A stretch of 64,000 nucleotides of DNA. Origin: Sipunculus nudus (taxonomy: Eukaryota > Annelida > Sipuncula > Golfingiida > Sipunculidae). A model generated the notes under the pieces. That model was given only the letters and a program-made list of their open reading frames with translations. It was not told the DNA's origin and ran no database searches. Where the stretch lies: NCBI GenBank assembly GCA_026874595.1, contig CM049320.1, positions 6,887,464 through 6,951,463 of the forward strand, in the 5' to 3' direction. This document shows, in pieces, positions 21,661-34,149 of the stretch (positions are counted from its first letter, which is position 1; each line of letters opens with the position of its first letter). The translations under genes were made by a program, and so were the position numbers.

Positions 21661-22608
21661 AATCTCAAACCAAGGTGAAATATAAATCATTTTAATTTTT
21701 GTTCAGTTCGGAGCAGGTTTAAACACGTAATCTGTTATAATCCTACCACAAGGAACACAATTTATAAATATCTAGAACTAAAGTTCAAATGACATAAATT
21801 TGTCAAAGAAGCTACATATCCAGATTTGCGACAAATCTCCTTTGTCAAGGATATTGCACCATACTCTGTGAAGCCCTTGGGCATTTAAACTCATTTCACA
21901 TTTGGGACCGCAGGCAGTTTACACCATACGTCAAGTTAGGTAGCTGATATCCCGTTATAACAGAGCATCATATGTTAGTCAACAGCCGTTTGAGTGCTTC
22001 TACCGTTTTATATATTCGAACTTATGTTCACTGACCTCAAGCAGCCCAGAGATTTCCAAATATGCAACTCGAGGATGTTTTTAAATTTTATACGTTAGGG
22101 ATAACTGTTGTTTTCTTTAGTAATGGAACAAGTATCCTTTTATTTACTTCATAGCTGTAGCTTTTGCACTCGACTGAATGTAATACCCAGTGTTAACATC
22201 AATTTTGTATTACATTGTTGTACAGTGTCTGAGTCAACTGGGTCTTTCATGTGATCTGATATAAAAACACCCAGACCAGGCTTGCTTCCCCTCCGAAGTT
22301 GCTTCATACAGTGCTATATCATATAACCTGAAAAAGGTTCATTGTGATGCATTTTCCTTAAAATATCAGAATATACAAAAGCTATGATTCCCTTTGCCCT
22401 CTGATTGTAATAAACTTTATTCCTATACGGATCTGTTTAAATTTTGCGGTGAAATATTCCCCTGGCGTTTTAAAACTGTTTATCATACATAAGATAAAGC
22501 AACACTGTTTAGTACTGCTGACATAGGATCATTATCAGATGTGTTTTAGAAATCTATGAAAAGAAAACACATCACCAGCTGTTTAAGTACATATTGTCAT
22601 TTCACCAA
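21661..22608. other. 5' non-coding part of the TIR element
   Basis: AT-rich, with no supported frame. It lies between the left inverted repeat and the first codons of the enclosed gene and presumably held its promoter. Confidence 0.4.
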
Positions 22609-23168
22609 ATGGATTTTGCTTGTATCATCTGTAAAGAAGGGTCACCTGCAACTGTTGTTGTTGGGGACAAGGGACGCAATACCCTTGTGTCCTCAAGCTT
22701 GGAGAGAGGAGATGGCCTTAATGAAGCATTTGAGAAGGCAACGCCACTGAGAATCCATGCTCATTGTCGCAAAAATTACACGCGTAAGAGTTCCAAAGCA
22801 TCTTCAAAAAGAAAGTTGCGTGTCTTGAAGGAGATGAGGTGCCTGTGCTGCGGTCAAGTATTCCCCGGATATTTGACATAAACAATGAAAAAAAAACATA
22901 AAAAAACACATAAAAATGATGGCGCTGAGGTAGGAAGCACTTTTGTAGGAGCTCCGAAGTATTTTCCTAAATATAGGATAAAAGGAATACATAAATACTC
23001 TGAAATGTGCCAAAACATTCATCTAGGAATATAACATTGGTGGACAAATAAATTTAGCAAAACCAAGTATTGCAAGAATTTTGGGTGGATATTTGTGTTT
23101 TGTCGAAAGAGCTACTGCCACGTCACAAGGCTGAGACTGGATAAATCCTGGATTACATAGCGGCCAAC

Positions 23169-24002
23169 ATGGACAGTCAAGGTAAACCAAATTTTGATAT
23201 TAATTCCAAAGTCGCTCCTGGTGAAAATTCAGCAACAATACCACAAGATTTATCTGATAGACAGCTCTTTGAATTAATTTGGACAAAAGTATCAAAAATT
23301 GACCAAGTTGGCAGCCGTGTAGATGAATGCGTTAGAAAAATAAACTACCTCGAAAACAAACTTGATAACTTAGAAACCAACTATAAGGAGCTGGAGGAAG
23401 GGACCTCTTATATAGAAGGAGAGTTTGAGGAGCAGAAAGCTACAATTGAAAATTTAAAGAAAAATATGGTGCAAAAGACGGACCTTGAAAACGTTCAAAA
23501 TGAAGTATCAGACCTAAGTAATTATACTAGAGGTAAAAATATACTACTTCATAATGTACCAGAAGGTATGGAAGGTCAAAATACAACACAGTTTGTGGAC
23601 CATGTTATTAAAGAAACCATTGGAGTTGATGACAGTCCAATAGAAGTTGCATACCGAATCCCTCAGTCTGGTTGTAATAAAACTAAGGTCCATGGGGCCA
23701 ATGATGGAAAGAGACCACGAATAATATTGGTACGTTGCACCACAAAAACAAGCCGTGATCAAGTGTTACGCGTGGCACCTAGTTCACTGAGTAAGAAAAA
23801 ATTCAACGACCAACAGAATTATGTAACGGATGATATACACCGTGATACACGCCAGATACATAAGAAATTGGTACCAGTGATGCGAGAAATGCGAGAGAAG
23901 GGATGGTTTGCTATTATCCCATGGTCGGTCCCCAGAGTAATTCGTTACAGAGAAGGCCCAAAGGACTCAGGATTACCTTTAAAATCCTACAGGATTAAGT
24001 GA
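23169..24002 (+). CDS. LINE ORF1 protein (L1 ORF1p-like RNA chaperone)
   Basis: Intact 277-codon frame. Residues about 45-115 are heptad-rich (KINYLENKLDNLETNYKEL and following), the trimerising coiled coil of L1 ORF1 proteins. Residues about 120-195 form the RRM-like part (RGKNILLHNVPEG, then RPRIILVRCTTKTSRDQVL). Residues about 215-277 are a basic C-terminal domain. In L1 elements this protein coats the element RNA and acts as a chaperone during retrotransposition. It remains open although ORF2 is heavily damaged, perhaps by chance because it is shorter. Confidence 0.85.
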   Translation: MDSQGKPNFDINSKVAPGENSATIPQDLSDRQLFELIWTKVSKIDQVGSRVDECVRKINYLENKLDNLETNYKELEEGTSYIEGEFEEQKATIENLKKNMVQKTDLENVQNEVSDLSNYTRGKNILLHNVPEGMEGQNTTQFVDHVIKETIGVDDSPIEVAYRIPQSGCNKTKVHGANDGKRPRIILVRCTTKTSRDQVLRVAPSSLSKKKFNDQQNYVTDDIHRDTRQIHKKLVPVMREMREKGWFAIIPWSVPRVIRYREGPKDSGLPLKSYRIK

Positions 24003-24296
24003 CCCGTTTCAGCTTCAAACTTAATGGACTTGCAATAAAACAGCTACACACGTGGGGTATTTTCCTTTTTTGATGCTTTTAAATTAAATGAATTGCAGAC
24101 TGAGAGCTCCAGGTGCATGGTATTCCGTGTATTCCGGTGATACTTGTGCATCCGACCGTTACGCCGGTGGTACATTCAAACGTTGCATGTGTCGTGTGCA
24201 GGGACTACCTTTGTGTGTATCCTTCATTTGCTATGTGTAACTTGTGTTTGTGTGTTGAAGGTAAGGTATTGTTTTTGTGATATATTTCTATTCTGA

Positions 24297-27200
24297 ATGG
24301 AAAACTTTGTTAACTTTTCAGTTATTTCTCTTAATGTTAGAGGATTACGAAATCACAAAAAACTGCGGAAGTTGTTTAACTGGCTGGAGAAACACAGGGG
24401 GCGCAAGTCTGTTTCTTACAAGAAACACACTGTACACCTGAAATACAACAAGCGTGACGAAATCAATGGAGAGGCGAATCGTTTTTCTCTTTTGGTACAA
24501 GGGACAGCTGTGGTACAGTAACATTAATTGGAAGCGATTTAGAGTTCACAAAATTAGAAGAATTCAAAAGTGATGATGGACGTCTTATTATTTTATACTG
24601 CTTGTTGCAAGGTTCTTGTTTTCTCTTTATTAATTCATATTTTCCAAATATTGAAAAAAATCAAGTCCCCTTTTTATGCCAACTGCATAACCATTTACAG
24701 GATATTGATATTAATGATAATACAAATATCATTTGGGGCGGAGACTTTAATTGTGCCTTGTCATTAAGGGATCAGGATTCGGATACTTCTCCTCTAAAAG
24801 TTCGCACAATAATGACGCTTGAAAATATTATTGAATCTCTTATGTGATATCTGGAGACTACGAAACCCGACTGTTCATCAATTTACATGGAGGTCATTAA
24901 CACCTCTGCGACAAAGGAGACTTGATTACTTGTGTCAAATAGTCTGCAACAATGTGTGACATCCACTGATATAATTCCAGCTGTGTCCACAGACCATTCG
25001 GATATTACCATTAGTCTTAATAATGAACATAGCCAAGGCCATGGTCCTGCACACTGGAAGTTCAACAATTCATTAACTCGGGATAATGATTATTGCCAAC
25101 AATTATCAGAGAATGTTCCTTTATGGATGCAAGAATTTTTTCAAAGTTACGAAACGGTTGACCACAGAAAGTTGTGGGAATTCCTTAAATTTAAAATTTG
25201 CGAGTTTACTATTCGTTTCTCAAAGAAAAAAGCTTAAGTCAAGAGAGAAAAAATACTTTGCCTTGAAAACGAAATTAAGAAAATAGAGAGAAATATTACT
25301 TCTGAACCATAGGCTATGGACAGATACATAAATCTTCGAAAACAACTTGATGATCATTATAATTACATTACTGATGGCATAATTTTAAGGTCAAGAGCGC
25401 AGTGGTATGAAGAAGGTGAAAGGAACAGTAAGTATTTTACAGATCTTGAAAAAAGCAGAAAAGCACAAACATTTTTGAGAAAACTTATTAATGAAAAAGG
25501 CAAAGAAATTACAGATCCACAGGATATAATCAGAGAATTACACTTGTATTATTAAAAAAAATATACTAGAATATCCAATTTAATCGATGATGATTGCCAT
25601 AATTTTCTCAATTCCATTGACATCCCGGTGACGGATACACAAAGATTGCACTGTGAAGGTCAATTTACAAGTCAGGAAATATATAAAACTTTGAACGATA
25701 TGTCTGGAAATAAAACGCCCGGAAATGACGGGTTAACTAAAGAGTTTTACATTAAATATTTTTTCTGATAGGTCAAGGATTAACTAATTGTTTAAACGAG
25801 AACCATATTGTGGGCGAATTAACTAATAGCCAAAAGCAGGCTATTGTATCTCTTATTCCAAAGCAAGGTCGAGACTGTAGATATATAAAAAACTGGAGGC
25901 CTATAAGCCTTTTAAACGTAGATACCAAAATTATAAGTAGAATATTAGTTAATCGTATAAAGCCTTTATTGTCAACCCTAATTGGACCTGATCAATATGC
26001 GTTCGTACCACGTAAATATATTGGGGAGCCAATAAGATTAATCGCGGATGTAATGCATTATTGTGATACCGAAAATACACCTGGCATTTTGGTAGGCGCG
26101 GATTATAAAGCCGCTTTTGATTCGGTTGACCATACCTTTCTTTTCTCTGTTCTAAGAAGATTTGGCTTTTCTGAATGGTTTATAAAATGGGTTCGCGTGC
26201 TGCACACAAAGTAGTGTAGTGAATAACGGGTACGGTACCAAATACTTTCCTTTACAAAGGGGAACACGGCAAGGGGATCCTCTGGCTCCATATTTATTCA
26301 TAATGGTTATGGAAATACTAAGTCTTATGGTTAAGTATAATAAAAATATAGGGGGAATAAGGGTTGCCAAGTCAGAGATAAAAATGTGTTTATTTGCAGA
26401 TGATTCGACATTTTTTGTTAAAGACGAAAACTCTTTATTTCACCTTGAGGAAGTACTTTGTAAAATATTTTCAAAATATTCTTCTCTCAAAATTAAGTCT
26501 GAGAAGTCTGATGCTTCATGGCTAGGCCCGTTAAAAAACAGTGATAAGAACATAGGCCACTTCAACTGGATAAACTTAACTAGAAATGCAATTAAAATTC
26601 TTGGAATTTATTTTACTTACAATAATACTATTAACCAGAAATGCAATTTTGAAAAAGTTTTAACTTCCTTCACTACAAGTTTAGAGAGATGGAATCGTAG
26701 ATCCTTTTCCTTTTTTGGACGAATAACAGTTTTGAAAACATTTGCAATACCAAAAATCATGTATCCTTGTATGATGCAATCTCCACCATCTTGCTTTCTC
26801 AAGGAGGTTCAAGATAAAATAAAGAGTTACTTCTGGAAGAATAAAAAGCCAAAAATAAAACAAACGACACTCATTATGGATTATAAAGATGGGGGTTTAA
26901 AATACCTGACATTGAACTTGTTTTGAGGTGCCAAAAACTTATATGGGTCAACAAGTTAATTAATTCTTCGGATACACCGTGGAAAATTATACCTAACTTT
27001 TATTTGAGAAAGATTGGTGGTATTAAAAGTGTAAATTGTAATTTTGATAGAGCACGGATCCCTTAATACTTACCAACATTTTATAAAGATTGTTTAAATG
27101 CTTGGGCAACCTCTAATCGCACGATACCCACTAATCGAGTTACAGTGTTGGTCTAGCCGCTCTGAAATAATTACCTACTTACTAGAGAAAGAGCTTCCTT

Positions 27201-28044
27201 CTATTTTAATACTATCTCTAGACACGGATATAACTTTTTAAAAGACATTGTAGGAAATAATAATGAACTGATAAAATGGCAGGATTCAGGACTAGAGCTG
27301 AAGGAGTACATGAATTGGACCGCTGTCTTACATTCTATACCAAGAGAGTGGCTTAAACTGTTAAATCATGATATCCTAGAACAAAAAGATTCAACCAATG
27401 TACTTGACAAACCATGGTATTTAGAAAAGTTAAACGTCAGAACAATGTACAGTAATTTGGTGAAAGAAAAAGGAATTCGCCCAACTGCACAAATACAGAT
27501 ACAAAAACTAGTAGGGACGGATATAGATTGGCAGTTAGTTTATGAGAGACCTTTTAAAACCACAATTGAAACAAAAACTAGAGAGTTTCAGTATAAAGTT
27601 CTGAACGATATTTTACCATTAAACGAAAAATTATACAGATGGAATCTTGTTGAAAATGATAGATGTTCATATTGTTCTATGAATGCTGAAACATCAGTTC
27701 ATATTTTTTTCAGAATGTGCTCAAAGTTGCTTAGTGTATAGTGAGATTTGTATTTGGCTTATTGAATTCGACATAAAAATGCCAGAAAATACAAAAGAAA
27801 ATATGTTGCTAGGAGTTATCATTGAGACAACAGAGGATGTATTAATAAATTACTTGCTCCTTTCATACAAAAATATGGTTTTTAATTGCCGGGTTTCACC
27901 AAGTGAACTGTCTCTACAAAAATATGCAGCAATAATATTTAATTTGGAACGTATTCAATATAAAGTAGCAGAACAAAAAAATAAATTGGAAAATCATCTT
28001 AAAAAGTGGGAGAAATTTGAAGTCTTTCCTGTGATAGTACTGTA
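24297..28044 (+). pseudogene. LINE ORF2 remnant: endonuclease, reverse transcriptase, zinc knuckle
   Basis: The endonuclease begins SVISLNVRGLRNHKKLRKLF (24318) and includes WGGDFNCAL (24735), but frames shift near 24395, 24560 and 24845. RT landmarks are NWRPISLLNVDTKIISRILV (25892), GPDQYAFVPRKY (25984), ADYKAAFDSVDH (26099), RGTRQGDPLAPYLF (about 26261) and the catalytic FADD (26393-26404). A TAG at 26212 and a stop after 26926 break it. A C-terminal CSYCS, then H-x-F-x-x-x-C (27664-27720), is the zinc-knuckle region shared by L1 and Tx1 clades. Together these place it in the L1/Tx1 group. Confidence 0.85.
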
Positions 28045-28128
28045 ATATTAGTATAAAAAATTAATATCTGATTATTTTCTATGTACTACCTACAGATGCA
28101 GGAAATCTGATTGTTGTTATGATTTTTA

Positions 28129-29674
28129 TGCCCCCGCCACAAAGTGGCCGGGGCATATAGTTTTACCCATGTCCGTCATTCCGTCATTCCGTCCTTCCGT
28201 CCTTCCAAAATAAAACAGTAGTACGGACTTTTTTTCGCAATGCCTGCAGATATTGGCCTGATTTTTGGTGTGTGGGCAGATAATGACCAGTTACAGATCG
28301 AGTTCGCGTGTTGTCCCGGTTGACCTACTTTTGGCCGTTTTACGGCTCCTTAACTTAGAAAATTTCATGAAAAATAGAAATTTTCATGACAAATACACAT
28401 GTACGGATTTTTTTTCGCAATGCCTGCAGATATTGGCCTGATTTTTGGTGTGTAGGCAGATAATGACCAGTTACAGATCAAGTTTGCGTTTCGTCCCAGT
28501 TGACCTACTTTTAACCGTTTTACGGCTCCTTCACTTAGAAAATTTCATGAAAAATAGAAATTTTCATGACAAATACACATGTACAGACTTTTTTTTCGCA
28601 ATGCCTACAGATATTGGCCTGAATTTTAGTGTGTGGCCAGATAATGACCAGTTACAGATCGAGTTCGCGTTTCGTCCCAGTTGACCTACTTTCAACCGTT
28701 TTACGGCTCCTTCACTTAGAAAATTTCATGAAAAATAGACATTTTCATGACAAATACACATGTACGGACTTTTTTTCGCAATGCCTACAGATATTGGCCT
28801 GAATTTTGGTGTGTAGGCAGATAATGACAAGTTACAGATCGAGGTCGCATTTTGTCCCAATTGACCTACTTTTGTACGTTTTACGGCTCCTTAACTTAGA
28901 AAATTTTATGAAAAATATAAATTTTCATGAAAAATACACATGTACAGACTTTTATTACGCAATGCTTGCAAATATTGGCCTGATTTTTGGAGTGTGGGCA
29001 GATATTGACCAGTTACAGATCGAGTTCGCGTTTCGTCCCAGTTGACCTACTTTTGACCATTTTACGGCTCCTGAACATAGAAAATTTCATGAAAAATATA
29101 AATTTTCATGACATATACACATGTACTGACCTTTTTTTGCAATACCTGCAGATATTGGCCTGATTTTTGGTGTGTGGGCAGATAATGACCAGTTACAGAT
29201 CGAGTTCATGTTTTTCCCCAGTTTACCTACTTTTGACCGTTTGACGGTGCTCTAACATAGAAAATTTCATAAAAAAGTGCACATGTACGGACTTTTTTCC
29301 GCAATGCCTGCAGATACGGGCCTGATTTTTTATGTGTGGGCAGATAATAACAGTTACAGATCGAGTTCACGTTTCATCCCGGTTGACCTACTTTTGATTG
29401 TTTTACGGCTCCTAAACATAGAAAACTTCATGAAAGACAGAAATTTTTCTGGAAAATGCACATGTATGGACTTTTTTTCACAGTCCCTGCAGATACTGGC
29501 ATGATTTTTGGTGTGTTGCTTGATAATGACCAGTAACAGATCAAGATTGCATTTTGCCCTTGTTGACCTGCGTTTGACCATATGACTCCTGAACTTAAAA
29601 ATGTTTTCAAAATTTAACAAATGTTTTCTAATTTGCCCCAGGCGGGGGCATTCGTGTCGTTCCGACACATCTAG
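28129..29674 (+). mobile_element. Helitron/Helentron-like non-autonomous element with tandem-repeat core
   Basis: The left end is a hairpin (TGCCCCCGCCAC, loop AAA, then GTGGCCGGGGCA, one mismatch) followed by a CCGTC-rich stretch. The right end has GGCGGGGGCA, then a hairpin GTGTCG-TTC-CGACAC (29654-29668), then AT and CTAG (29671-29674). The left flank ends in A and the right flank starts with T. A 3' hairpin just before CTAG and insertion between A and T are Helitron hallmarks. The core is tandem repeats, as in bivalve pearl-type elements. There is no coding capacity. It sits in the 3' UTR of the LINE and so is the youngest layer here. Confidence 0.7.
28222..29530 (+). repeat. about 181-bp tandem repeats, 7-8 copies
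   Basis: Each unit runs from GACTTTTTTTCGCAATGCC through GACCAGTTACAGATCGAGTT and TTTTACGGCTCCT to AAATACACATGTAC. Copies start near 28222, 28404, 28585, 28766, 28947, 29128, 29289 and 29468, and the later ones are diverged or shortened. The many short open frames here repeat with the unit and are not genes. Confidence 0.9.
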
Positions 29675-32600
29675 TTTGTGGTATGTAACGCGTATGTATC
29701 CTTTAATGTCTGTTAATTGTTTACATGTAATATTGTGTGATGTATTGTTGGTATTATATCAATAAACGTATAAACAAAAATGATTGCTTGTTCTGTACGG
29801 AACCTGTAGCTCAGGACAGTAAGCCTGCTTGCTATAGAAAAAGGGCAGTGAGCAGTGTAGAAAAATTGGAATTACAAGCATCAGTCATGTCTCGGGCATG
29901 CGAAAGGCATGACAAATGGGGCAATGAAGTTGCTGAACGTGTGCAACATGTTAATGACTTGGTTGCAGCTGAAGCTAAGTATCACCGACAGTGTGCTCAA
30001 TTATTTTTTTCGATCACGAGAGAAAGAGGAAACACCAAATAAGAATTTGATGAGGCTTTCAGTAAACTCTGCAATTTTCTTGATAATGATGATGAATGTC
30101 AGTATTCTGTACGGGAACTTTCAGAGCATATGGCTACCTTTTTGGATGGAAATGAAAGTTATTCAATGAAACATCTCAAGAAAAAACTCAAGGGAAATAA
30201 CGGTGATGACATTGTTGTAACAAGCATTACTGGAAAGTCAAGTATCGTGAGTTTCCGTGACTCAGCAGACAGGATCCTCCATGATAAATGGATTGCTGAC
30301 AAGTTTTTTTATGCAAAGAGCTAAAGTGACCGTGTAATAGATATGGCTGCTTCAATCAATCTAAACGACATCCGATTGACAGTCTACGACACAACACTGG
30401 AAACGATTGAAATTGGAGAGACATTGATACCCAACTCTTTGAAACGATTCTCACACAAATTAGTGGATGGCAAAGGTAAGTCACGCTGTTTAGGACAGGA
30501 AATGTACATCAATAGCACATGCAATCATTTCTGCAAGCAGACCAAGATCTTTCATTTCACTGCTACTTCTCGGAATAGGTGTGTACATACACCGCAAGTA
30601 TTCTTCCCGTGAACACATTGATATCTTGAGTAGCATAAACTTTTGCTGATGATTACAAAGAAGTCCAAAGGTTCGAAAATGCCCTGTTAAATCTGGTGAA
30701 CCATCATTTCACTTAGGTGGTTTAACACAGTTTGTATTCGACAATGCAGATTTCAAGGTGGCTACTGTCACTGGCCACAATACTTTCCACAGTATGGGTG
30801 GAATTGCTTGTGCAACTCCTCAGGGGATTACAGATAACAAGCCTATAATACGAAGACTGAAATTACCACCTGCTGCAACAGTTGGAACCTTTGGGCACAT
30901 TCCGACTAAAACATTTCACAAACCTGCTGTCCCCGTTTTGTAGTCTGTTGTGATAGATCCTCTACAGATTCCTTGCCGGGAGCTCGAGTCTTTGCGCTCA
31001 GGAGCAGCAGTAGACTATCTGTGGGTTATAGGCTATGTTCTTGATCTAGCCCCATGTCCTTCGTGGAGTGGTTTCATGAAAGTAGCCACATACAGTGATC
31101 AATATGAGAGAACCCGAATAGAAACCCTACCTTTCATTAACCTAAAACCCTCCGATCTCCGTACTATATACACAGCATTATGCTTTGCACAGAATCAGTG
31201 CAAAAAGCATGGTTTGAGAATATGTCCGGTCACATTTGACCAGCCTTTATATATTAAGGCATCAGAGGTTGTAGCTTCTTCCCCAGATCTAGACAAAGTA
31301 GTGGTCCGTCTTGGAGGATTTCACCTCCTTATGTCTTATCTTGGCAGCATAGGTCAGATTTTGAAAGGCAGTGGGCTAGCAGAGCTTTGGGAGACCGTAT
31401 ATGCCAAAGGATCTGTCATACACATGCTAACTGGCCATGCCTATTCACGTGCTCTGCGTGCAAACATCCTAATTTACGCTGCTCTCCTCGGCTTCTTGAT
31501 GGATACACCTGGCACCCTTGGTAGTATAGACAAAGGTCACTTAAAGAAACTTTATCGAGCCCTTCTTGACAAGGACATGAATGTAAATGACGTATCAAAG
31601 GAGGAGTGTGTCAAACAATTAAGCCAGATAATTTCACAACTCCTTGACCATGCTGCAGACCAGAGCAGAACTGGCAAACTCTGGGTGCAGTACATCCTAC
31701 AGGTGGCTCTTATACTACAGTTCATTCGAGCTGAAAGGACAGGAGACTGTAAGCTCCACCTCTGCTGTTTGAGGGAAATGATTCCACATTTTCATGCTAC
31801 AGGGCATCTTCCTTATGCTAAATCTGCAAGAGTGTACTTGCAAAAATTGAAGGCCTTGCAGACAATCATGCCGATAGATGAATACAGTTTATTTACAGAC
31901 AAGGGGTACTTCACTATTCGCCGTCATGATTCATTCTGGAGTGGCAATTTTTTGGATCAGACCATTGAACAGTTCTTGATGCGGACACTCAAGACAGCTG
32001 GGGGAATGACACATAGTCGGGCATCACAGACAGTACATTAACTAAATGGGTCCATGCACTACCACGCTGTTTTCCAATATGCGATGCACTGGAGCAGCTC
32101 ACGGGGGTTCACATTGGTACAACTGAACAACATTTAGACGCAACAAAGCACCCAGGATAGAGACGACAAGGATCGTTGCGTCTTTGTTGCATGGCTAAAA
32201 TCTAACCCACCATTTACTGGATATGAATCAGATCGGCTGGTGTATCTATCAACGGGAATCATTGCTGATACATCTGTCAATTGTAATAAGGCAGTGAAAT
32301 TGGTGAAAAAGCAGCATAAAAAATGTCGGGTAAAAAGTTTACAGATATCACGCTACACCGGAATGACAAAGTGAAAACAATTGGTGCAAAGGATAAGACT
32401 GTACGAGTCAGGGGAGAACATGTAGAGGTAAACCCGAGTCTATTATTCAATAGAATCGCATGTGTTCTGAACAACAGCTCTGATATGGGATTGTTCTTTG
32501 TTTACGAACTAGCTCCTCAGCCGCCTTCACTTTTTAGGATAGTGTAATGCGAAAGCCAACAAAGAGCTCCTTAGGTCTCATGTTGAAATCTTTCACCAAG

Positions 32601-33856
32601 CAATCTAACCAGCCTGAGAACTGCCTCTTTGTCCTAGACGGTGGTCATCTACTTCAGTCAGTTGTTTGGCCACAACAGTCTACATATAATGGTGTATGCC
32701 AGTCATATATTTCCTACATCCTGAAGCATTACGGGGCTAATCAACGGTAGTTTTTGATCGATATGGCAGTGCAACTTCAACGAAGGTTGCTGAACAGAGA
32801 TGAAGAGCCCAAAAGCGTACATCTGTTGATATAATATTTGAGGAAAATATGCCAACCACCACAATCCAAGCTGAATTTTTAGCTAACAGTATCAATAAGA
32901 AAAGACTCATAGAAACTCTACATGAAAAAATGCTCACTGCTGGCATACGTGTCAAACAAGCAGAAGCAGATGCTGACACGCTGATAGTTTCAACAGCGCT
33001 AGCTGTAGCAGAGTCAGAACAGCTGCTAGTTGTTGTTGTTTGCACAGACACTGAATTAGTGGTCATGTAGGTCGTTCGGGCAAGCCATATTACAAATGTA
33101 TATATGTTATGCTGTAGCAATCCTACAAGGCTATACAACATTCATGATATTCAGCATGCTATAGGAGACACTAGAAATCACCTGATGTTTCTTCATGCTG
33201 TGACAGGATGTGATATGGTATCTGCAATATATCGGCAGGGCAAGCGTAAAGCGTAAAACTTGATTCACAAGAAGCCTGGATATGACCTGCTGGATACCTT
33301 CTTGAATAGCAGAAGCACCCATGACGAAGTGAAAAGAGCTGGTGAAATCTTTCTCCTAAACCTCTATGGGGCAGGCAACGTTACATCTCTTGATGAATAC
33401 CGCCACATTGCATACAAAAGGGCCATCAGTCGCAGTTCCTTAAGTTCGTCATTTGAGCTTGCGAGTTTACCACCAACTAGTGCCGCAGCAAAGCAGCATT
33501 CATACCGCACATACCTCACGGTCCAAGAATGGATGGGTAATAGTCTACCTCCTACAGAATGGGGATGGCGTTCAAAAGATAGAACTCTCGAACCTGTTGA
33601 AACGGACATCCCAGTAGCACCCGACACTTTATTGAACATGGTATCATGTGGATGCAAACATGATGGTTGCAGAAATATGACATGCAGTTGTAAGAAACTT
33701 GGACTCTTCTGTACCCCAATGTGCAGTAAATGCAGCGGCCAGTCTTGCAACAATATTGCACCGGCATTAGATGCCAATGATGATAATGAGATTGAATCAA
33801 CACCAGTGAATGTAGGTGTAGAAGACATAGAACCGCTTGATGAAGGCGAAGACTGA

Positions 33857-34149
33857 TGTTTATATGTTTAGACATTTAATCCAATGTTCAGACAAAATGT
33901 AGACAAAGACAGACACGTTGTGTGATTGTTTTGGTTTTGTGAGTTTTGAATTCAATAAATAATTATTCTTATACTTTTAAACCCATGCCTGGGAATTTTG
34001 TTTTCCCTTAATTTCCATGGTAAAATAATATAAAAAATTAGAAAAAAAATAAAAAGTTGAAAAAAAAAATTTAGCCCATTTTTTGCCGCATTTGTTAGGT
34101 TTTGGTCTTTCAGGTCATAAATTTATAAGATTCCTTGTATATATGTTAA
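33857..34149. other. 3' flank of the CXC-domain pseudogene
   Basis: AATAAA at 33954-33959, about 100 bases after the stop codon, is a plausible polyadenylation signal for the ancestral gene. AT-rich sequence follows up to the right inverted repeat. Confidence 0.4.

Larger units (their letters stand above)
22887..29778 (+). mobile_element. Tx1/L1-type LINE, near full length, interrupted by a Helitron-like element
   Basis: The order is 5' leader, ORF1 (23169-24002), spacer, ORF2 remnant (24297-28044) and 3' UTR. The 3' UTR resumes after the inserted element and ends with AATAAA (29761) and a short A-rich tail. ATAAACAA followed by ATGA-like sequence occurs at both junctions (near 22879 and 29770), consistent with a target duplication. 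Removing the LINE restores continuity of the host frame (FDIN joined to NDCLFC), which supports both boundaries. Without the inner element it is about 5.3 kb. Confidence 0.8.
22609..33856 (+). pseudogene. Cys/His-cluster, PIN/XPG-like nuclease and CXC-domain protein gene, split by a LINE
   Basis: The coding remnant runs 22609-22886, then 29779-33856. In order: a Cys/His cluster (CIIC, then HAHCRKNYT); a second one (NDCLFC, then YHRQC, 29779-30000); and a segment near 30750-30820 with FVFDNADFKVATVTGHNTFHS. A long block follows at 30950-32041, then a PIN/XPG-like region with acidic positions VLDGG (32637), DAD (32969), TDTE (about 33044) and TGCD (33203). A nine-cysteine CXC cluster (33647-33754) has spacing like tesmin/TSO1. 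I recall this order from multicopy 'uncharacterized' proteins of corals, molluscs and fish; the nuclease call is inference. TAA at 30322, TAG at 30941, several frameshifts and the LINE make it dead. Confidence 0.65.

Noticed and set aside
22594-22881. Stand-alone small zinc-finger gene
   Set aside because: It is the N-terminal piece of the CXC-domain pseudogene. After one frameshift the frame continues into the segment beyond the LINE.
28445-29668. Several 75-104-codon frames on both strands
   Set aside because: They recur with the 181-bp tandem unit of the Helitron-like element.
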